This document shows positions 23,621 to 32,186 of a DNA stretch of 64,000 bases, piece after piece (the stretch's first letter is position 1; each line of letters begins with the position of its first letter). Made by a program: the position numbers and the translations under genes. The stretch is from Citrobacter amalonaticus Y19 (GTDB taxonomy: Bacteria; Pseudomonadota; Gammaproteobacteria; Enterobacterales; Enterobacteriaceae): assembly GCF_000981805.1 (NCBI RefSeq), contig NZ_CP011132.1, forward strand, positions 3,162,001 through 3,226,000, given 5' to 3'. The notes beneath the pieces are model-generated. The model saw nothing but the letters and a program-made list of their open reading frames with translations, was not told the DNA's origin and searched no databases.

Positions 23621-26248
23621 TTATAGTTTTGCGCTGACCCAGGCTTGCACACTGGCTAACGCCGCAGGCAGAGCAGACGCATCCGTACCACCGGCTTGCG
23701 CCATGTCCGGACGACCACCACCCTTACCGCCCACCTGCTGAGCGACCATACCGACCAATTCCCCTGCTTTGACACGATCGGTCACGTCCTTAGACACACC
23801 TGCAATCAGAGAAACCTTACCTTCAGCTGCCGTTGCCAGCACGATAATTGTCGACCCCAGTTGATTTTTCAGATCATCAACCATGGTACGTAACATTTTC
23901 GGCTCAACACCCGCAAGCTCACTCACCAACAGCTTAACGCCATTGATATCAACCGCTTTGCTGGAAAGATTTGCACTTTCCTGCGCCGCAGCTTGTTCTT
24001 TCAACTGCTGAAGCTCTTTCTCGAGCTGACGGGTCCGTTCCAGTACTGAACGGACTTTGTCGCCCAGGTTCTGGCTGTCGCCCTTCAACAGATGTGCGAT
24101 ATCGGTTAAGCGATCGCTTTCTGCATGCACGGTCGCAATGGCGCCCTCACCTGTTACCGCTTCAATACGACGAACCCCTGCCGCGGTCCCGGACTCGGAG
24201 ACGATACGGAACAGACCAATATCACCCGTACGGCTGGCGTGAGTCCCGCCACACAGTTCGGTAGAGAAATCGCCCATGCTCAGTACGCGAACGCGTTCGT
24301 CGTATTTCTCGCCGAACAGCGCCATTGCGCCTTTTGCTTTCGCCGCTTCCAGATCCATCACATTGGTTTCAACCGGCAGGTTACGACGAATCTGCGCGTT
24401 CACCAGGTCTTCAACCGCGCGGATTTCCGCAGGTTTCATCGCTTCGTTATGCGAGAAGTCGAAACGCAGTACTTTATCGTTGACCAGCGAGCCTTTCTGC
24501 GCCACGTGCGTACCCAGAATCTGGCGCAGCGCCGCGTGCATCAGGTGCGTGGCGGAGTGGTTCAGTCGAATACGCGCACGACGCGTTTCATCTACGTCAG
24601 CCTGAACCGCGTCACCCACTTTCAGAGAGCCCACAGACAGTTTGCCGAGGTGACCAATCGCCTGGCCATATTTTTGCGTATCGCTTACGGCAAAGGTAAA
24701 GCCCGCGCCTTTCAGTTCACCTTTATCACCAACCTGACCACCGGATTCCGCATAGAACGGGGTCTGATCCAGTACGACAACGGCTTCCTGACCGGCACTA
24801 ATTGCATCCACCGCTTTACCATCGACGAACAGCGCGGTCACTTTGCCATTCAGTTCCAGATGGTCATAACCTTTAAATTCAGAGGCGCTATCGACGCGGA
24901 TCATCGCGTTATAGTCCGCCCCAAAACCGCTGGCTTCGCGAGCGCGACGGCGCTGCTCTTCCATGGCGGCTTCAAAACCGGCTTCATCCACTTTGATGTT
25001 GCGTTCACGGCAAACGTCAGCCGTCAGGTCAACCGGGAAACCGTAGGTATCGTACAGACGGAATGCCGTTTCGCCGTCCAGCGTATCGCCGGACAGTTTC
25101 GCCAGTTCTTCATCCAGCAGCGCCAGTCCACGCTCCAGCGTACGGGCGAACTGTTCTTCTTCGGTTTTCAGAACTTGCTCAACCTGAGCCTGCTGACGCT
25201 TCAGTTCTTCACCCGCCGATCCCATGACGTCAACCAGTGGGCCCACCAGTTTGTAGAAGAAGGTCTCTTTCGCGCCCAGCATGTTGCCATGACGTACCGC
25301 GCGACGAATGATACGACGCAGGACATAGCCCCGGTTTTCGTTCGACGGAACCACGCCATCGGCAATCAGGAACGCACAGGAACGAATGTGGTCCGCAATG
25401 ACCCGCAGCGACTTGTTGCTCAGATCGGTCGCACCGGTCACTTTCGCTACCGCTTCAATCAGCGTGCGGAACAGGTCAATTTCGTAGTTGGAGTTGACGT
25501 GTTGCAGCACAGCCGCAATACGCTCCAGACCCATACCGGTATCGACGGAAGGCTTCGGCAGCGGTTCCATCGTACCGTCAGCCTGACGGTTGAACTGCAT
25601 AAAGACGATGTTCCAGATCTCAATGTAACGATCGCCGTCTTCTTCCGGACTTCCCGGAGGGCCACCCCAGATGTGATCGCCATGATCGTAGAAAATCTCG
25701 GTGCACGGACCGCATGGACCGGTATCGCCCATCTGCCAGAAGTTGTCCGACGCATAGGCCGCGCCTTTGTTATCACCAATGCGGATAATACGTTCGCGAG
25801 GGATACCGACTTCTTTTTCCCAGATTTCATAGGCTTCATCGTCTGTTTCGTAGACGGTCACCCACAGACGCTCTTTCGGCAGGGCAAACCAGTTCTCACC
25901 GGTCAGCAGTTCCCACGCATATTGGATGGCGTCATGTTTGAAATAGTCGCCGAAGCTGAAGTTGCCCAGCATTTCGAAGAAGGTATGGTGACGTGCAGTG
26001 TAACCGACGTTTTCCAGATCGTTGTGCTTACCACCCGCGCGCACGCAGCGCTGGGACGTGGTAGCGCGGGAATAATTACGCTTGTCAAGGCCAAGGAAAA
26101 CGTCCTTGAACTGGTTCATCCCGGCGTTGGTAAACAACAAAGTGGGGTCATTGTTCGGCACCAGGGAGCTGCTGGCAACTACCTGATGTCCCTTACTATG
26201 GAAAAAGTCGAGAAACGCCTGACGGATCTCAGCGGTGCTCTTGCTCAT
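23621..26248 (-). CDS. alaS: AlaS, alanyl-tRNA synthetase
   Basis: The 875-residue class II synthetase begins MSKSTAEIRQAFLDFFHSKGHQ and has the catalytic core (TLLFTNAGMNQFKDVFLG motif), the editing domain with HxxxH (LNHSATHLMHAALR, residues near 565) and the distal CGGTHASRTGD zinc motif, then a Gly-rich C-terminal domain (QQVGGKGGGRPDMAQAGG). It charges tRNA-Ala and clears Ser/Gly mischarging. Both flanks carry an ERIC element; the upstream one lies within the probable mRNA leader, 19 bases before the start codon. Confidence 0.98.
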   Translation of the reverse strand: MSKSTAEIRQAFLDFFHSKGHQVVASSSLVPNNDPTLLFTNAGMNQFKDVFLGLDKRNYSRATTSQRCVRAGGKHNDLENVGYTARHHTFFEMLGNFSFGDYFKHDAIQYAWELLTGENWFALPKERLWVTVYETDDEAYEIWEKEVGIPRERIIRIGDNKGAAYASDNFWQMGDTGPCGPCTEIFYDHGDHIWGGPPGSPEEDGDRYIEIWNIVFMQFNRQADGTMEPLPKPSVDTGMGLERIAAVLQHVNSNYEIDLFRTLIEAVAKVTGATDLSNKSLRVIADHIRSCAFLIADGVVPSNENRGYVLRRIIRRAVRHGNMLGAKETFFYKLVGPLVDVMGSAGEELKRQQAQVEQVLKTEEEQFARTLERGLALLDEELAKLSGDTLDGETAFRLYDTYGFPVDLTADVCRERNIKVDEAGFEAAMEEQRRRAREASGFGADYNAMIRVDSASEFKGYDHLELNGKVTALFVDGKAVDAISAGQEAVVVLDQTPFYAESGGQVGDKGELKGAGFTFAVSDTQKYGQAIGHLGKLSVGSLKVGDAVQADVDETRRARIRLNHSATHLMHAALRQILGTHVAQKGSLVNDKVLRFDFSHNEAMKPAEIRAVEDLVNAQIRRNLPVETNVMDLEAAKAKGAMALFGEKYDERVRVLSMGDFSTELCGGTHASRTGDIGLFRIVSESGTAAGVRRIEAVTGEGAIATVHAESDRLTDIAHLLKGDSQNLGDKVRSVLERTRQLEKELQQLKEQAAAQESANLSSKAVDINGVKLLVSELAGVEPKMLRTMVDDLKNQLGSTIIVLATAAEGKVSLIAGVSKDVTDRVKAGELVGMVAQQVGGKGGGRPDMAQAGGTDASALPAALASVQAWVSAKL

Positions 26249-26267
26249 AATTATCCTGAAATCAAGC

Positions 26268-26390
26268 TACACTTCATCCTTCAAACTGCCTCTGCGTTGG
26301 CTGCGTTCGTTCACCCCAGTCACTGACTCCAGTAAGCTCCCGGGGATTCACTCACTTACCGCCTTGATGCAGCCTGAATGATGTTGTGTA
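26268..26390. repeat. ERIC element upstream of alaS
   Basis: A 123-base ERIC with ends TACACTTCATCC and TTGTGTA and core CACCCCAGTCACTGACTCC / AGTAAGCTCCCGGGGATTCA, close to the consensus. It sits between the alaS start codon and the recX stop, so alaS transcripts from further upstream would carry it in the 5' leader. Confidence 0.9.
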
Positions 26391-26502
26391 TTTAAGGAAT
26401 ATTCGTTTCAGACGCAGATCGTCATATGACAACCATCACCCGAACGGAAAAAGTGGGAATAAGATAAGTTTTCTTTACGGGGAAGTAAAATCCCGTATGC
26501 GT

Positions 26503-27003
26503 TCAATCGTCAAAATTTCGCCATATTTCCTGAATATCCTCCATCAGATACCCGCGATAAAGCAAAAATCGCTGTATCTTAACCTTTTCCGAAAAAGCGC
26601 CAGGCAGCGGTTCACCGTACTTGCGAGTCGCCTGGTCGCGCGCGAGGGCACACCAGTCAATCTCACATTCCCGCATCGCTTTTTCAGTCGATTCACGGGC
26701 AATGCCCTTTTGATTCAACTCCTGACGGATACGCGCCGGACCGTACCCTTTACGGCTGCGGCTGGCGATAAAGCGGGCGATGAACCGTTCGTCATCGAGA
26801 TAGTGATGCTCGTAGCACCAGGCAATCACCCGATCATAATCATCTGCCGTGGCATCAATCTCTTCCGGCCCATTCTTCCCCATCACCGGGGCGGCAAGTT
26901 TGCGTCGTAACTCGTGTTCGCTGTGGTCACGAACCGCGAGGATACGTACTGCGCGATCTAACAGCCGGGGATACGCGGGTCGGCGCGGTGTGGGTTCACT
27001 CAT
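26503..27003 (-). CDS. recX: RecX, regulator of RecA
   Basis: The 166-residue helical-repeat protein begins MSEPTPRRPAYPRLLDRAVRILAVRDHSEHELRRKL and has the conserved FIASRSRKGYGPARIRQELNQKGI block. It caps and inhibits RecA filament growth. The start at 27003 gives the E. coli length; an ATG four codons upstream is possible. It follows recA with a hairpin between them, so recX is expected to be made at low level by read-through under LexA control. Confidence 0.96.
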   Translation of the reverse strand: MSEPTPRRPAYPRLLDRAVRILAVRDHSEHELRRKLAAPVMGKNGPEEIDATADDYDRVIAWCYEHHYLDDERFIARFIASRSRKGYGPARIRQELNQKGIARESTEKAMRECEIDWCALARDQATRKYGEPLPGAFSEKVKIQRFLLYRGYLMEDIQEIWRNFDD

Positions 27004-27025
27004 AACAACCTTCAAAATCAGAAAT

Positions 27026-27052
27026 GCAAAAGGGCTGCATCAATGCAGCCCT
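27026..27052 (-). terminator. recA terminator (partial)
   Basis: Read leftward, AGGGCTGCA-TTGA-TGCAGCCCT is followed by TTTTGC. It lies between recA and recX and matches the known attenuating terminator there. Confidence 0.8.
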
Positions 27053-27071
27053 TGAGTGTAATTCAACTTTT

Positions 27072-27101
27072 TGCCGGATGGCAGTTCTGCGTTATCCGGA
27101 T
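27072..27101. repeat. REP-like palindrome between recA and recX
   Basis: TGCCGGATGGCAG and GCGTTATCCGGA arms form a degenerate REP unit upstream (leftward sense) of the recA terminator. Confidence 0.6.
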
Positions 27102-27117
27102 GGGGGACACCTGACGA

Positions 27118-28179
27118 TTAAAAATCTTCGTTGGTTTCCGCAACGCCTTCACCATCATCAACGGTGAAAGCGGGTTTGTCATCCTGGTTATTGAGCAGCA
27201 TTTCGCGGACTTTCTTCTCAATTTCCTTCGCGGTCGTCGGGTTGTCTTTCAGCCAGGCTGTTGCATTCGCTTTACCCTGACCAATTTTCTCGCCGTTGTA
27301 GCTGTACCATGCGCCGGCTTTCTCGATCAGCTTCTCTTTCACGCCCAGGTCAACCAGTTCACCATAGAAGTTGATGCCTTCGCCGTAAAGGATCTGGAAT
27401 TCAGCCTGTTTAAACGGTGCCGCGATTTTGTTTTTCACCACCTTCACGCGGGTTTCGCTGCCCACCACGTTATCGCCCTCTTTCACCGCGCCGATACGAC
27501 GGATGTCCAGACGAACAGACGCGTAGAATTTCAGTGCGTTACCCCCGGTGGTGGTTTCCGGGTTACCGAACATCACGCCAATTTTCATACGGATCTGGTT
27601 GATGAAGATAAGCAACGTGTTGGACTGCTTCAGGTTACCGGCCAGTTTACGCATCGCCTGACTCATCATACGTGCTGCGAGGCCCATGTGAGAGTCACCG
27701 ATTTCGCCTTCGATTTCCGCTTTCGGCGTCAACGCCGCCACGGAGTCGACAACGATAACGTCAACGGCACCAGAACGTGCCAGCGCGTCACAGATTTCCA
27801 GCGCCTGTTCACCGGTGTCCGGCTGAGAACAGAGCAGATTGTCGATATCAACGCCCAGCTTACGCGCATAGACTGGATCCAACGCGTGTTCTGCGTCGAT
27901 AAACGCACAGGTTTTGCCTTCGCGCTGCGCAGCGGCAATCACCTGTAGCGTCAGCGTGGTTTTACCGGAAGACTCCGGCCCGTAGATTTCGACGATACGG
28001 CCCATCGGCAGGCCGCCTGCGCCCAGCGCAATATCCAGTGAAAGCGAACCGGTGGAGATCGTTTCCACGTCCATAGAACGGTCTTCACCCAGACGCATGA
28101 TGGAGCCTTTACCGAATTGCTTTTCGATCTGGCCCAGCGCTGCCGCCAACGCTTTCTGTTTGTTTTCGTCGATAGCCAT
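27118..28179 (-). CDS. recA: RecA recombinase
   Basis: The 353-residue RecA begins (M)AIDENKQKALAAALGQIEKQFGKG and has Walker A GPESSGKTT (residues about 66-74), Walker B VIVVDSVAAL, DNA-binding loop L2 region FINQIRMKIGVMFGNPETTTGGNALK and an acidic C-terminal tail. It drives homologous recombination and LexA self-cleavage in the SOS response. A strong LexA box overlaps its promoter (28237-28264). Confidence 0.99.
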   Translation of the reverse strand: MAIDENKQKALAAALGQIEKQFGKGSIMRLGEDRSMDVETISTGSLSLDIALGAGGLPMGRIVEIYGPESSGKTTLTLQVIAAAQREGKTCAFIDAEHALDPVYARKLGVDIDNLLCSQPDTGEQALEICDALARSGAVDVIVVDSVAALTPKAEIEGEIGDSHMGLAARMMSQAMRKLAGNLKQSNTLLIFINQIRMKIGVMFGNPETTTGGNALKFYASVRLDIRRIGAVKEGDNVVGSETRVKVVKNKIAAPFKQAEFQILYGEGINFYGELVDLGVKEKLIEKAGAWYSYNGEKIGQGKANATAWLKDNPTTAKEIEKKVREMLLNNQDDKPAFTVDDGEGVAETNEDF

Positions 28180-28236
28180 TAATTACTCCTGTCATGCCAG
28201 CTGAAGCCGGATAGTGAATTCTATACTGTTGTCGCA

Positions 28237-28264
28237 ATTATACTGTATGGTCATACAGTATCAA
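28237..28264 (-). promoter_or_regulatory. recA promoter with LexA box
   Basis: Read leftward, TTGATA (28259-28264) and TATAAT (28237-28242) are 16 bases apart. The 20-base LexA operator TACTGTATGACCATACAGTA fills 28241-28260, an almost perfect palindrome differing from the E. coli recA box at the centre only. Confidence 0.97.
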
Positions 28265-28758
28265 GTGTTTTGTAGAAATTGTTGCCACAGGGTTTGCAAC
28301 GCATAAACCGTGGCTTGTCGACGCACCGCATCACGGTCGCCGCTAAAGCATTCCCGACGGGTAATCCCTTCTCCGCGCACGCTAGCGAAGGCGAACCAGA
28401 CGGTGCCAACCGGTTTCTCTTCGCTACCGCCATCGGGTCCGGCAATCCCGCTGATGGAGACAGCAAAATCGGCGCGTGCCGCTTTCAGCGCGCCAATCGC
28501 CATCTCAACCACCACCGGCTCACTGACCGCGCCATGCTGCGCCAGCGTCTCTTCGCGCACGCCAATCATCTGTGATTTCGCTTCGTTACTGTAGGTGACA
28601 AAACCGCGCTCGAACCAGGCGGAGCTGCCGGCAATATCGGTAATGGCTTTCGCCACCCAACCACCGGTGCAGGACTCTGCGGTGGTCACGGTCGCACCGC
28701 GCGCCTTCAGCGCCAGCCCAACCTGTTCACTTAACTGCATCAGTTCACTGTCAGTCAT
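28261..28758 (-). CDS. pncC: PncC, nicotinamide-nucleotide amidohydrolase
   Basis: A 165-residue CinA-C-family enzyme with the signature VTTAESCTGGWVAKAITDIAGSS (residues about 24-46) and GVSGIAGPDGG-type loop (SISGIAGPDGGSEEKPVGTVWFA). It deamidates NMN to NaMN in pyridine-nucleotide recycling. It lies upstream of recA; its stop codon touches the recA -35/LexA element at 28261-28264. Confidence 0.95.
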   Translation of the reverse strand: MTDSELMQLSEQVGLALKARGATVTTAESCTGGWVAKAITDIAGSSAWFERGFVTYSNEAKSQMIGVREETLAQHGAVSEPVVVEMAIGALKAARADFAVSISGIAGPDGGSEEKPVGTVWFAFASVRGEGITRRECFSGDRDAVRRQATVYALQTLWQQFLQNT

Positions 28759-28867
28759 ATCAGCCTCTGTCAGTTAAAAAAATATGCCGGACAAGATAGC
28801 ACTTTCCCGACAGAGATGGGGATGAGGTGACAATTTTACGAGGGGGATTCCGAAAAAACGAGTGAAG

Positions 28868-28893
28868 CCCAGGGAAGCTGAAACTCCCCTGGG
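28868..28893 (-). terminator. Inverted repeat after mltB
   Basis: Read leftward, CCCAGGGGA and TTCCCTGGG form a 9-bp stem ten bases after the mltB stop. There is no U-run after it in the direction of mltB transcription. Confidence 0.45.
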
Positions 28894-28902
28894 TAAAAAT
28901 CG

Positions 28903-29982
28903 TTACTGCACGCGCGCCAGTGCCACCGCCTGACCCAACTGCCATACCGCCATTGCATAATGGGTGCTGTGGTTGTAGCGGGTAATGGCATAGAAGTTCG
29001 GCAGGCCGTACCAGTACTGATAACCGGTGCCGATATCCAGTCGCAACAGGCTCACCTGCTGATGGTTGCCCAGCGGTTGTTGCGGCGTTAATCCGGCAGC
29101 CGCCAGTTGGGAAGGGCTGTACTGTGTTTTAAAGCCATTCGCCAGTCCCGGTGCCTGACCGTTCGCCATCACCGCCACTGTGTCGCCTTTCACCCAACCG
29201 TGCGCTTTGAAGTAATTCGCCACGCTGCCGATGGCATCGACCGGATCCCACAGGTTGATGTGGCCGTCGCCATTGAAATCCACCGCGTACTCTTTATAGG
29301 ACGACGGCATGAATTGTCCGTACCCCATCGCGCCAGCAAAGGAACCTTTCAGATCTAACGGATCATCCTGTTCGTTACGCGCCATCAGCAGGAACGTCTC
29401 CAGTTCGCCAGAGAAGTACTCCGCACGACGTGGATAGTTAAACGACAGCGTCGCCAGCGCATCCAGAATGCGCGTTTTTCCCATCACGCGGCCCCAGCGG
29501 GTTTCCACGCCAATAATGCCCACGACGATCTCCGGCGGGACACCATAAACCTGCCAGGCGCGGTTCAGCGCGTCTTCATACTGATTCCAGAACGCCACGC
29601 CGTTTTGCACGTTATCCGGAGTAATGAACTGTTTGCGGTAGCGCAGCCATGCGCCGTTAGGCCCGGCTGGCGGCTGCGTGGTGGGCGCCTGCCTGTCCAT
29701 CAGACGTAAAACGTAATCCAGACGTTTCGCCTGAGACAGAATCTCCTGCAACTGCTGACGATTAAAACCGTGCTTGTTCACCATCTTATCGATGAACTGC
29801 TGCGCGTTTGGGTTGTTGGCAAAATCGCCGCCCATCTGCATAACGTTGTGCTGGGGCTCAAGCAGGAAACCGCCGGAAGGCGTCCCCGTTGTCGTTTGAG
29901 GCTCTTGGGGTTTCGGTTTGCTACTACAGGCAGCAAGTAACACAAACAGGGGAAGTAATGCTACATAACGACGCTTGAACAT
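28903..29982 (-). CDS. mltB: MltB, membrane-bound lytic murein transglycosylase B
   Basis: A 359-residue outer-membrane lipoprotein: signal peptide with lipobox LLAAC (Cys19), then a lysozyme-like SLT domain with the catalytic glutamate in GIIGVETRWGR, and the family segments GAMGYGQFMPSSYKEYAVDFNGDGHINLWDP and YWYGLPNFYAITRYNHS. It cleaves murein to 1,6-anhydromuropeptides. The start at 29982 puts the signal peptide in register; an upstream in-frame start at 30045 would add an unlikely 21 residues. Confidence 0.96.
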   Translation of the reverse strand: MFKRRYVALLPLFVLLAACSSKPKPQEPQTTTGTPSGGFLLEPQHNVMQMGGDFANNPNAQQFIDKMVNKHGFNRQQLQEILSQAKRLDYVLRLMDRQAPTTQPPAGPNGAWLRYRKQFITPDNVQNGVAFWNQYEDALNRAWQVYGVPPEIVVGIIGVETRWGRVMGKTRILDALATLSFNYPRRAEYFSGELETFLLMARNEQDDPLDLKGSFAGAMGYGQFMPSSYKEYAVDFNGDGHINLWDPVDAIGSVANYFKAHGWVKGDTVAVMANGQAPGLANGFKTQYSPSQLAAAGLTPQQPLGNHQQVSLLRLDIGTGYQYWYGLPNFYAITRYNHSTHYAMAVWQLGQAVALARVQ

Positions 29983-30157
29983 GAGACATCCATTAAACAG
30001 ATTCAGCCAGAGAAGGAGTATGGTAAAGCATCCCCCGCCATACAAGGAAGCGCCAGACGCGCGGCGTCACACAATTTACGTATCACTTCCCCTCATTTGA
30101 TCGTCAGCACATTCTTTCCTTTCCACAAAAACTTTCAACTTAAAATATTTTACTTTC

Positions 30158-30179
30158 ATTTTGAGATCAAAATAACACT
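30158..30179 (+). promoter_or_regulatory. Possible CRP site upstream of srlA
   Basis: TTTTGAGATCAAAATAACAC resembles a weak CRP site (TGAGA-N6-TAACA), about 80 bases before srlA. The E. coli srl operon is CRP-activated; the match here is imperfect. Confidence 0.4.
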
Positions 30180-30252
30180 TTTATATCTTTCAATCTGATT
30201 AAAATAAGTCACCCATTCGCAAGATAACTAAAAATCCCTACAGGAGAGAACA

Positions 30253-30816
30253 ATGATCGAAACCATTACACATGGAGCAGAGTGGTTCATCGGGCTGTTC
30301 CAGAAAGGTGGAGAGGTGTTTACCGGCATGGTCACCGGTATTCTTCCACTGCTGATCAGCCTGCTGGTCATCATGAATGCGCTGATCAACTTTATCGGCC
30401 AGCAGCGAATCGAACGCTTCGCTCAGCGCTGTGCCGGGAACCCATTATCCCGTTACCTGATTCTGCCCTTTATTGGCACGTTTGTGTTTTGTAACCCCAT
30501 GACCCTGAGTCTGGGCCGCTTTATGCCAGAGAAATACAAGCCCAGCTACTACGCGGCAGCCTCTTACAGCTGTCACTCGATGAACGGCCTGTTCCCGCAT
30601 ATCAACCCCGGCGAACTGTTCGTTTATCTCGGTATTGCCAGCGGCCTGACCACGCTAGGTCTCCCGCTCGGCCCGCTGGCCGTGAGCTATTTGCTGGTCG
30701 GTCTGGTCACCAACTTCTTTCGTGGCTGGGTCACGGACCTCACAACCTCCATCTTTGAGAAAAAGATGGGTATCCAACTTGAGCAGAAAGTCCACCTTGC
30801 AGGAGCAACATCATGA
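30253..30816 (+). CDS. srlA: SrlA, sorbitol PTS EIIC subunit
   Basis: A 187-residue membrane protein, MIETITHGAEWFIGLFQKGGEVFTGMV..., nearly identical to E. coli SrlA. It forms part of the glucitol/sorbitol permease with the C domain of SrlE. Conserved stretches include CNPMTLSLGRFMPEKYKPSYYAAASYSCHSMNGLFPHINPGELFVY. First gene of srlAEBD-gutM-srlR-gutQ; overlaps srlE by four bases. Confidence 0.97.
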   Translation: MIETITHGAEWFIGLFQKGGEVFTGMVTGILPLLISLLVIMNALINFIGQQRIERFAQRCAGNPLSRYLILPFIGTFVFCNPMTLSLGRFMPEKYKPSYYAAASYSCHSMNGLFPHINPGELFVYLGIASGLTTLGLPLGPLAVSYLLVGLVTNFFRGWVTDLTTSIFEKKMGIQLEQKVHLAGATS

Positions 30817-31802
30817 CGCGTATTCGTATTGAACGAGGAACTGGCGGCTGGGGTGGCCCGTTAGAGCTGGACGTGACCGACGGCAAGAAAATTGTCTATA
30901 TCACCGCAGGCACGCGCCCGGCGATTGTCGACAAGCTGGCGCAGTTAACCGGCTGGCAGGCTGTCGACGGCTTTAAAGAGGGTGAGCCGCCGGAAGATGA
31001 AATTGGCGTCGCCATCATCGACTGCGGCGGGACGCTGCGCTGCGGGATCTATCCCAAACGCCGTATCCCGACCGTGAACATTCACTCAACCGGGAAATCC
31101 GGCCCGCTGGCCCAGTACATCGTCGAAGACATCTATGTCTCTGGCGTCAGGGAAGACAACATTACCGTGGTGGGCGACGCCTCTACTGCAGCACAGCCGC
31201 AGCCGCAGCAACAACCGGCAAGTACCACCGCCGGACGCGATTACGACGCCAGTAAAAAGATCACGGAACAGAGCGATGGCCTGCTGGCGAAAGTCGGGAT
31301 GGGGATGGGGTCGGCGGTGGCCGTGCTGTTCCAGTCGGGTCGCGACACCATTGATACGGTACTGAAAACGATTCTTCCGTTCATGGCATTCGTCTCGGCG
31401 CTGATCGGCATCATCATGGCCTCGGGTCTTGGCGACTGGATCGCCCACGGCCTGGCGCCGCTTGCCAGCCATCCGTTGGGTCTGGTGACGCTGGCGCTGA
31501 TCTGTTCGTTCCCGCTGCTGTCGCCGTTCCTCGGCCCTGGCGCGGTGATTGCGCAGGTTATCGGCGTCCTGATCGGCGTGCAAATTGGTCTGGGCAACAT
31601 CCCGCCACACCTGGCGCTGCCCGCGCTGTTTGCCATCAACGCCCAGGCGGCCTGCGACTTTATCCCGGTCGGTCTGTCACTGGCAGAAGCGCGTCAGGAC
31701 ACGGTTCGCGTCGGTGTACCGTCGGTACTGGTGAGCCGCTTCCTGACCGGTGCGCCTACTGTTCTCATCGCCTGGTTTGTTTCCGGCTTTATTTATCAAT
31801 AA
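30813..31802 (+). CDS. srlE: SrlE, sorbitol PTS EIIBC subunit
   Basis: A 329-residue protein whose N-terminal B domain carries the phosphorylation cysteine in IDCGGTLRCGIYPKRRIPTVNIHSTGKSGPL. A linker follows, then a C-terminal membrane domain (about residues 190-329). The linker around residues 128-150 is enriched in Gln, Pro and Ala (QPQPQQQPASTTAGRDYD) and makes the protein about ten residues longer than E. coli SrlE as I recall it. It takes phosphate from SrlB and passes it to sorbitol during transport. Confidence 0.96.
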   Translation: MTRIRIERGTGGWGGPLELDVTDGKKIVYITAGTRPAIVDKLAQLTGWQAVDGFKEGEPPEDEIGVAIIDCGGTLRCGIYPKRRIPTVNIHSTGKSGPLAQYIVEDIYVSGVREDNITVVGDASTAAQPQPQQQPASTTAGRDYDASKKITEQSDGLLAKVGMGMGSAVAVLFQSGRDTIDTVLKTILPFMAFVSALIGIIMASGLGDWIAHGLAPLASHPLGLVTLALICSFPLLSPFLGPGAVIAQVIGVLIGVQIGLGNIPPHLALPALFAINAQAACDFIPVGLSLAEARQDTVRVGVPSVLVSRFLTGAPTVLIAWFVSGFIYQ

Positions 31803-31813
31803 GAGGTTTCGAC

Positions 31814-32176
31814 ATGACCGTTATTTATCAGACCACCATCACCCGTATCGGACAGAGCGCACCGGATGCCCTCTGCGACCAGATGCTGATTACCTTTCGT
31901 GAAGGCGCGCCTGCGGATATCGAGGAGTTTTGCTTTATCCATTGTCATGGCGAACTGAACGGCCCGCTGCAACCCGGTGCGCAGTTCGAACTGGGTCAGC
32001 ATCATTATCCGGTCACCGCCGTCGGCAGCGTGGCCGAACAGAATTTACGTGAACTGGGGCATATCACCCTGCGCTTCGACGGACAGAGCGAAGCGGAATT
32101 TCCCGGCACCGTGCACGTTGCGGGGCCAGTACCGGACGACATCGCGCCGGGCTGTATTTTGAAGTTTGTCGCTTAA
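31814..32176 (+). CDS. srlB: SrlB, sorbitol PTS EIIA subunit
   Basis: A 120-residue soluble EIIA of the glucitol family, MTVIYQTTITRIGQSAPDALC..., with histidine in the FCFIHCHGELNG segment as the probable phospho-acceptor region. It relays phosphate from HPr to SrlE. A GAGG site precedes the start at 31814. Confidence 0.96.
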   Translation: MTVIYQTTITRIGQSAPDALCDQMLITFREGAPADIEEFCFIHCHGELNGPLQPGAQFELGQHHYPVTAVGSVAEQNLRELGHITLRFDGQSEAEFPGTVHVAGPVPDDIAPGCILKFVA

Positions 32177-32186
32177 GGAGAGAAAA

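Noticed and set aside
24125..26326. 733-codon rightward frame opposite alaS
   Set aside because: It is the antisense shadow of alaS, a common effect in GC-rich conserved genes; no ribosome-binding site or family resemblance.
30046..30252. Possible small RNA or leader peptide in the mltB-srlA gap
   Set aside because: Only AT-rich sequence and a weak CRP-like site are visible; no terminator hairpin or conserved RNA pattern.
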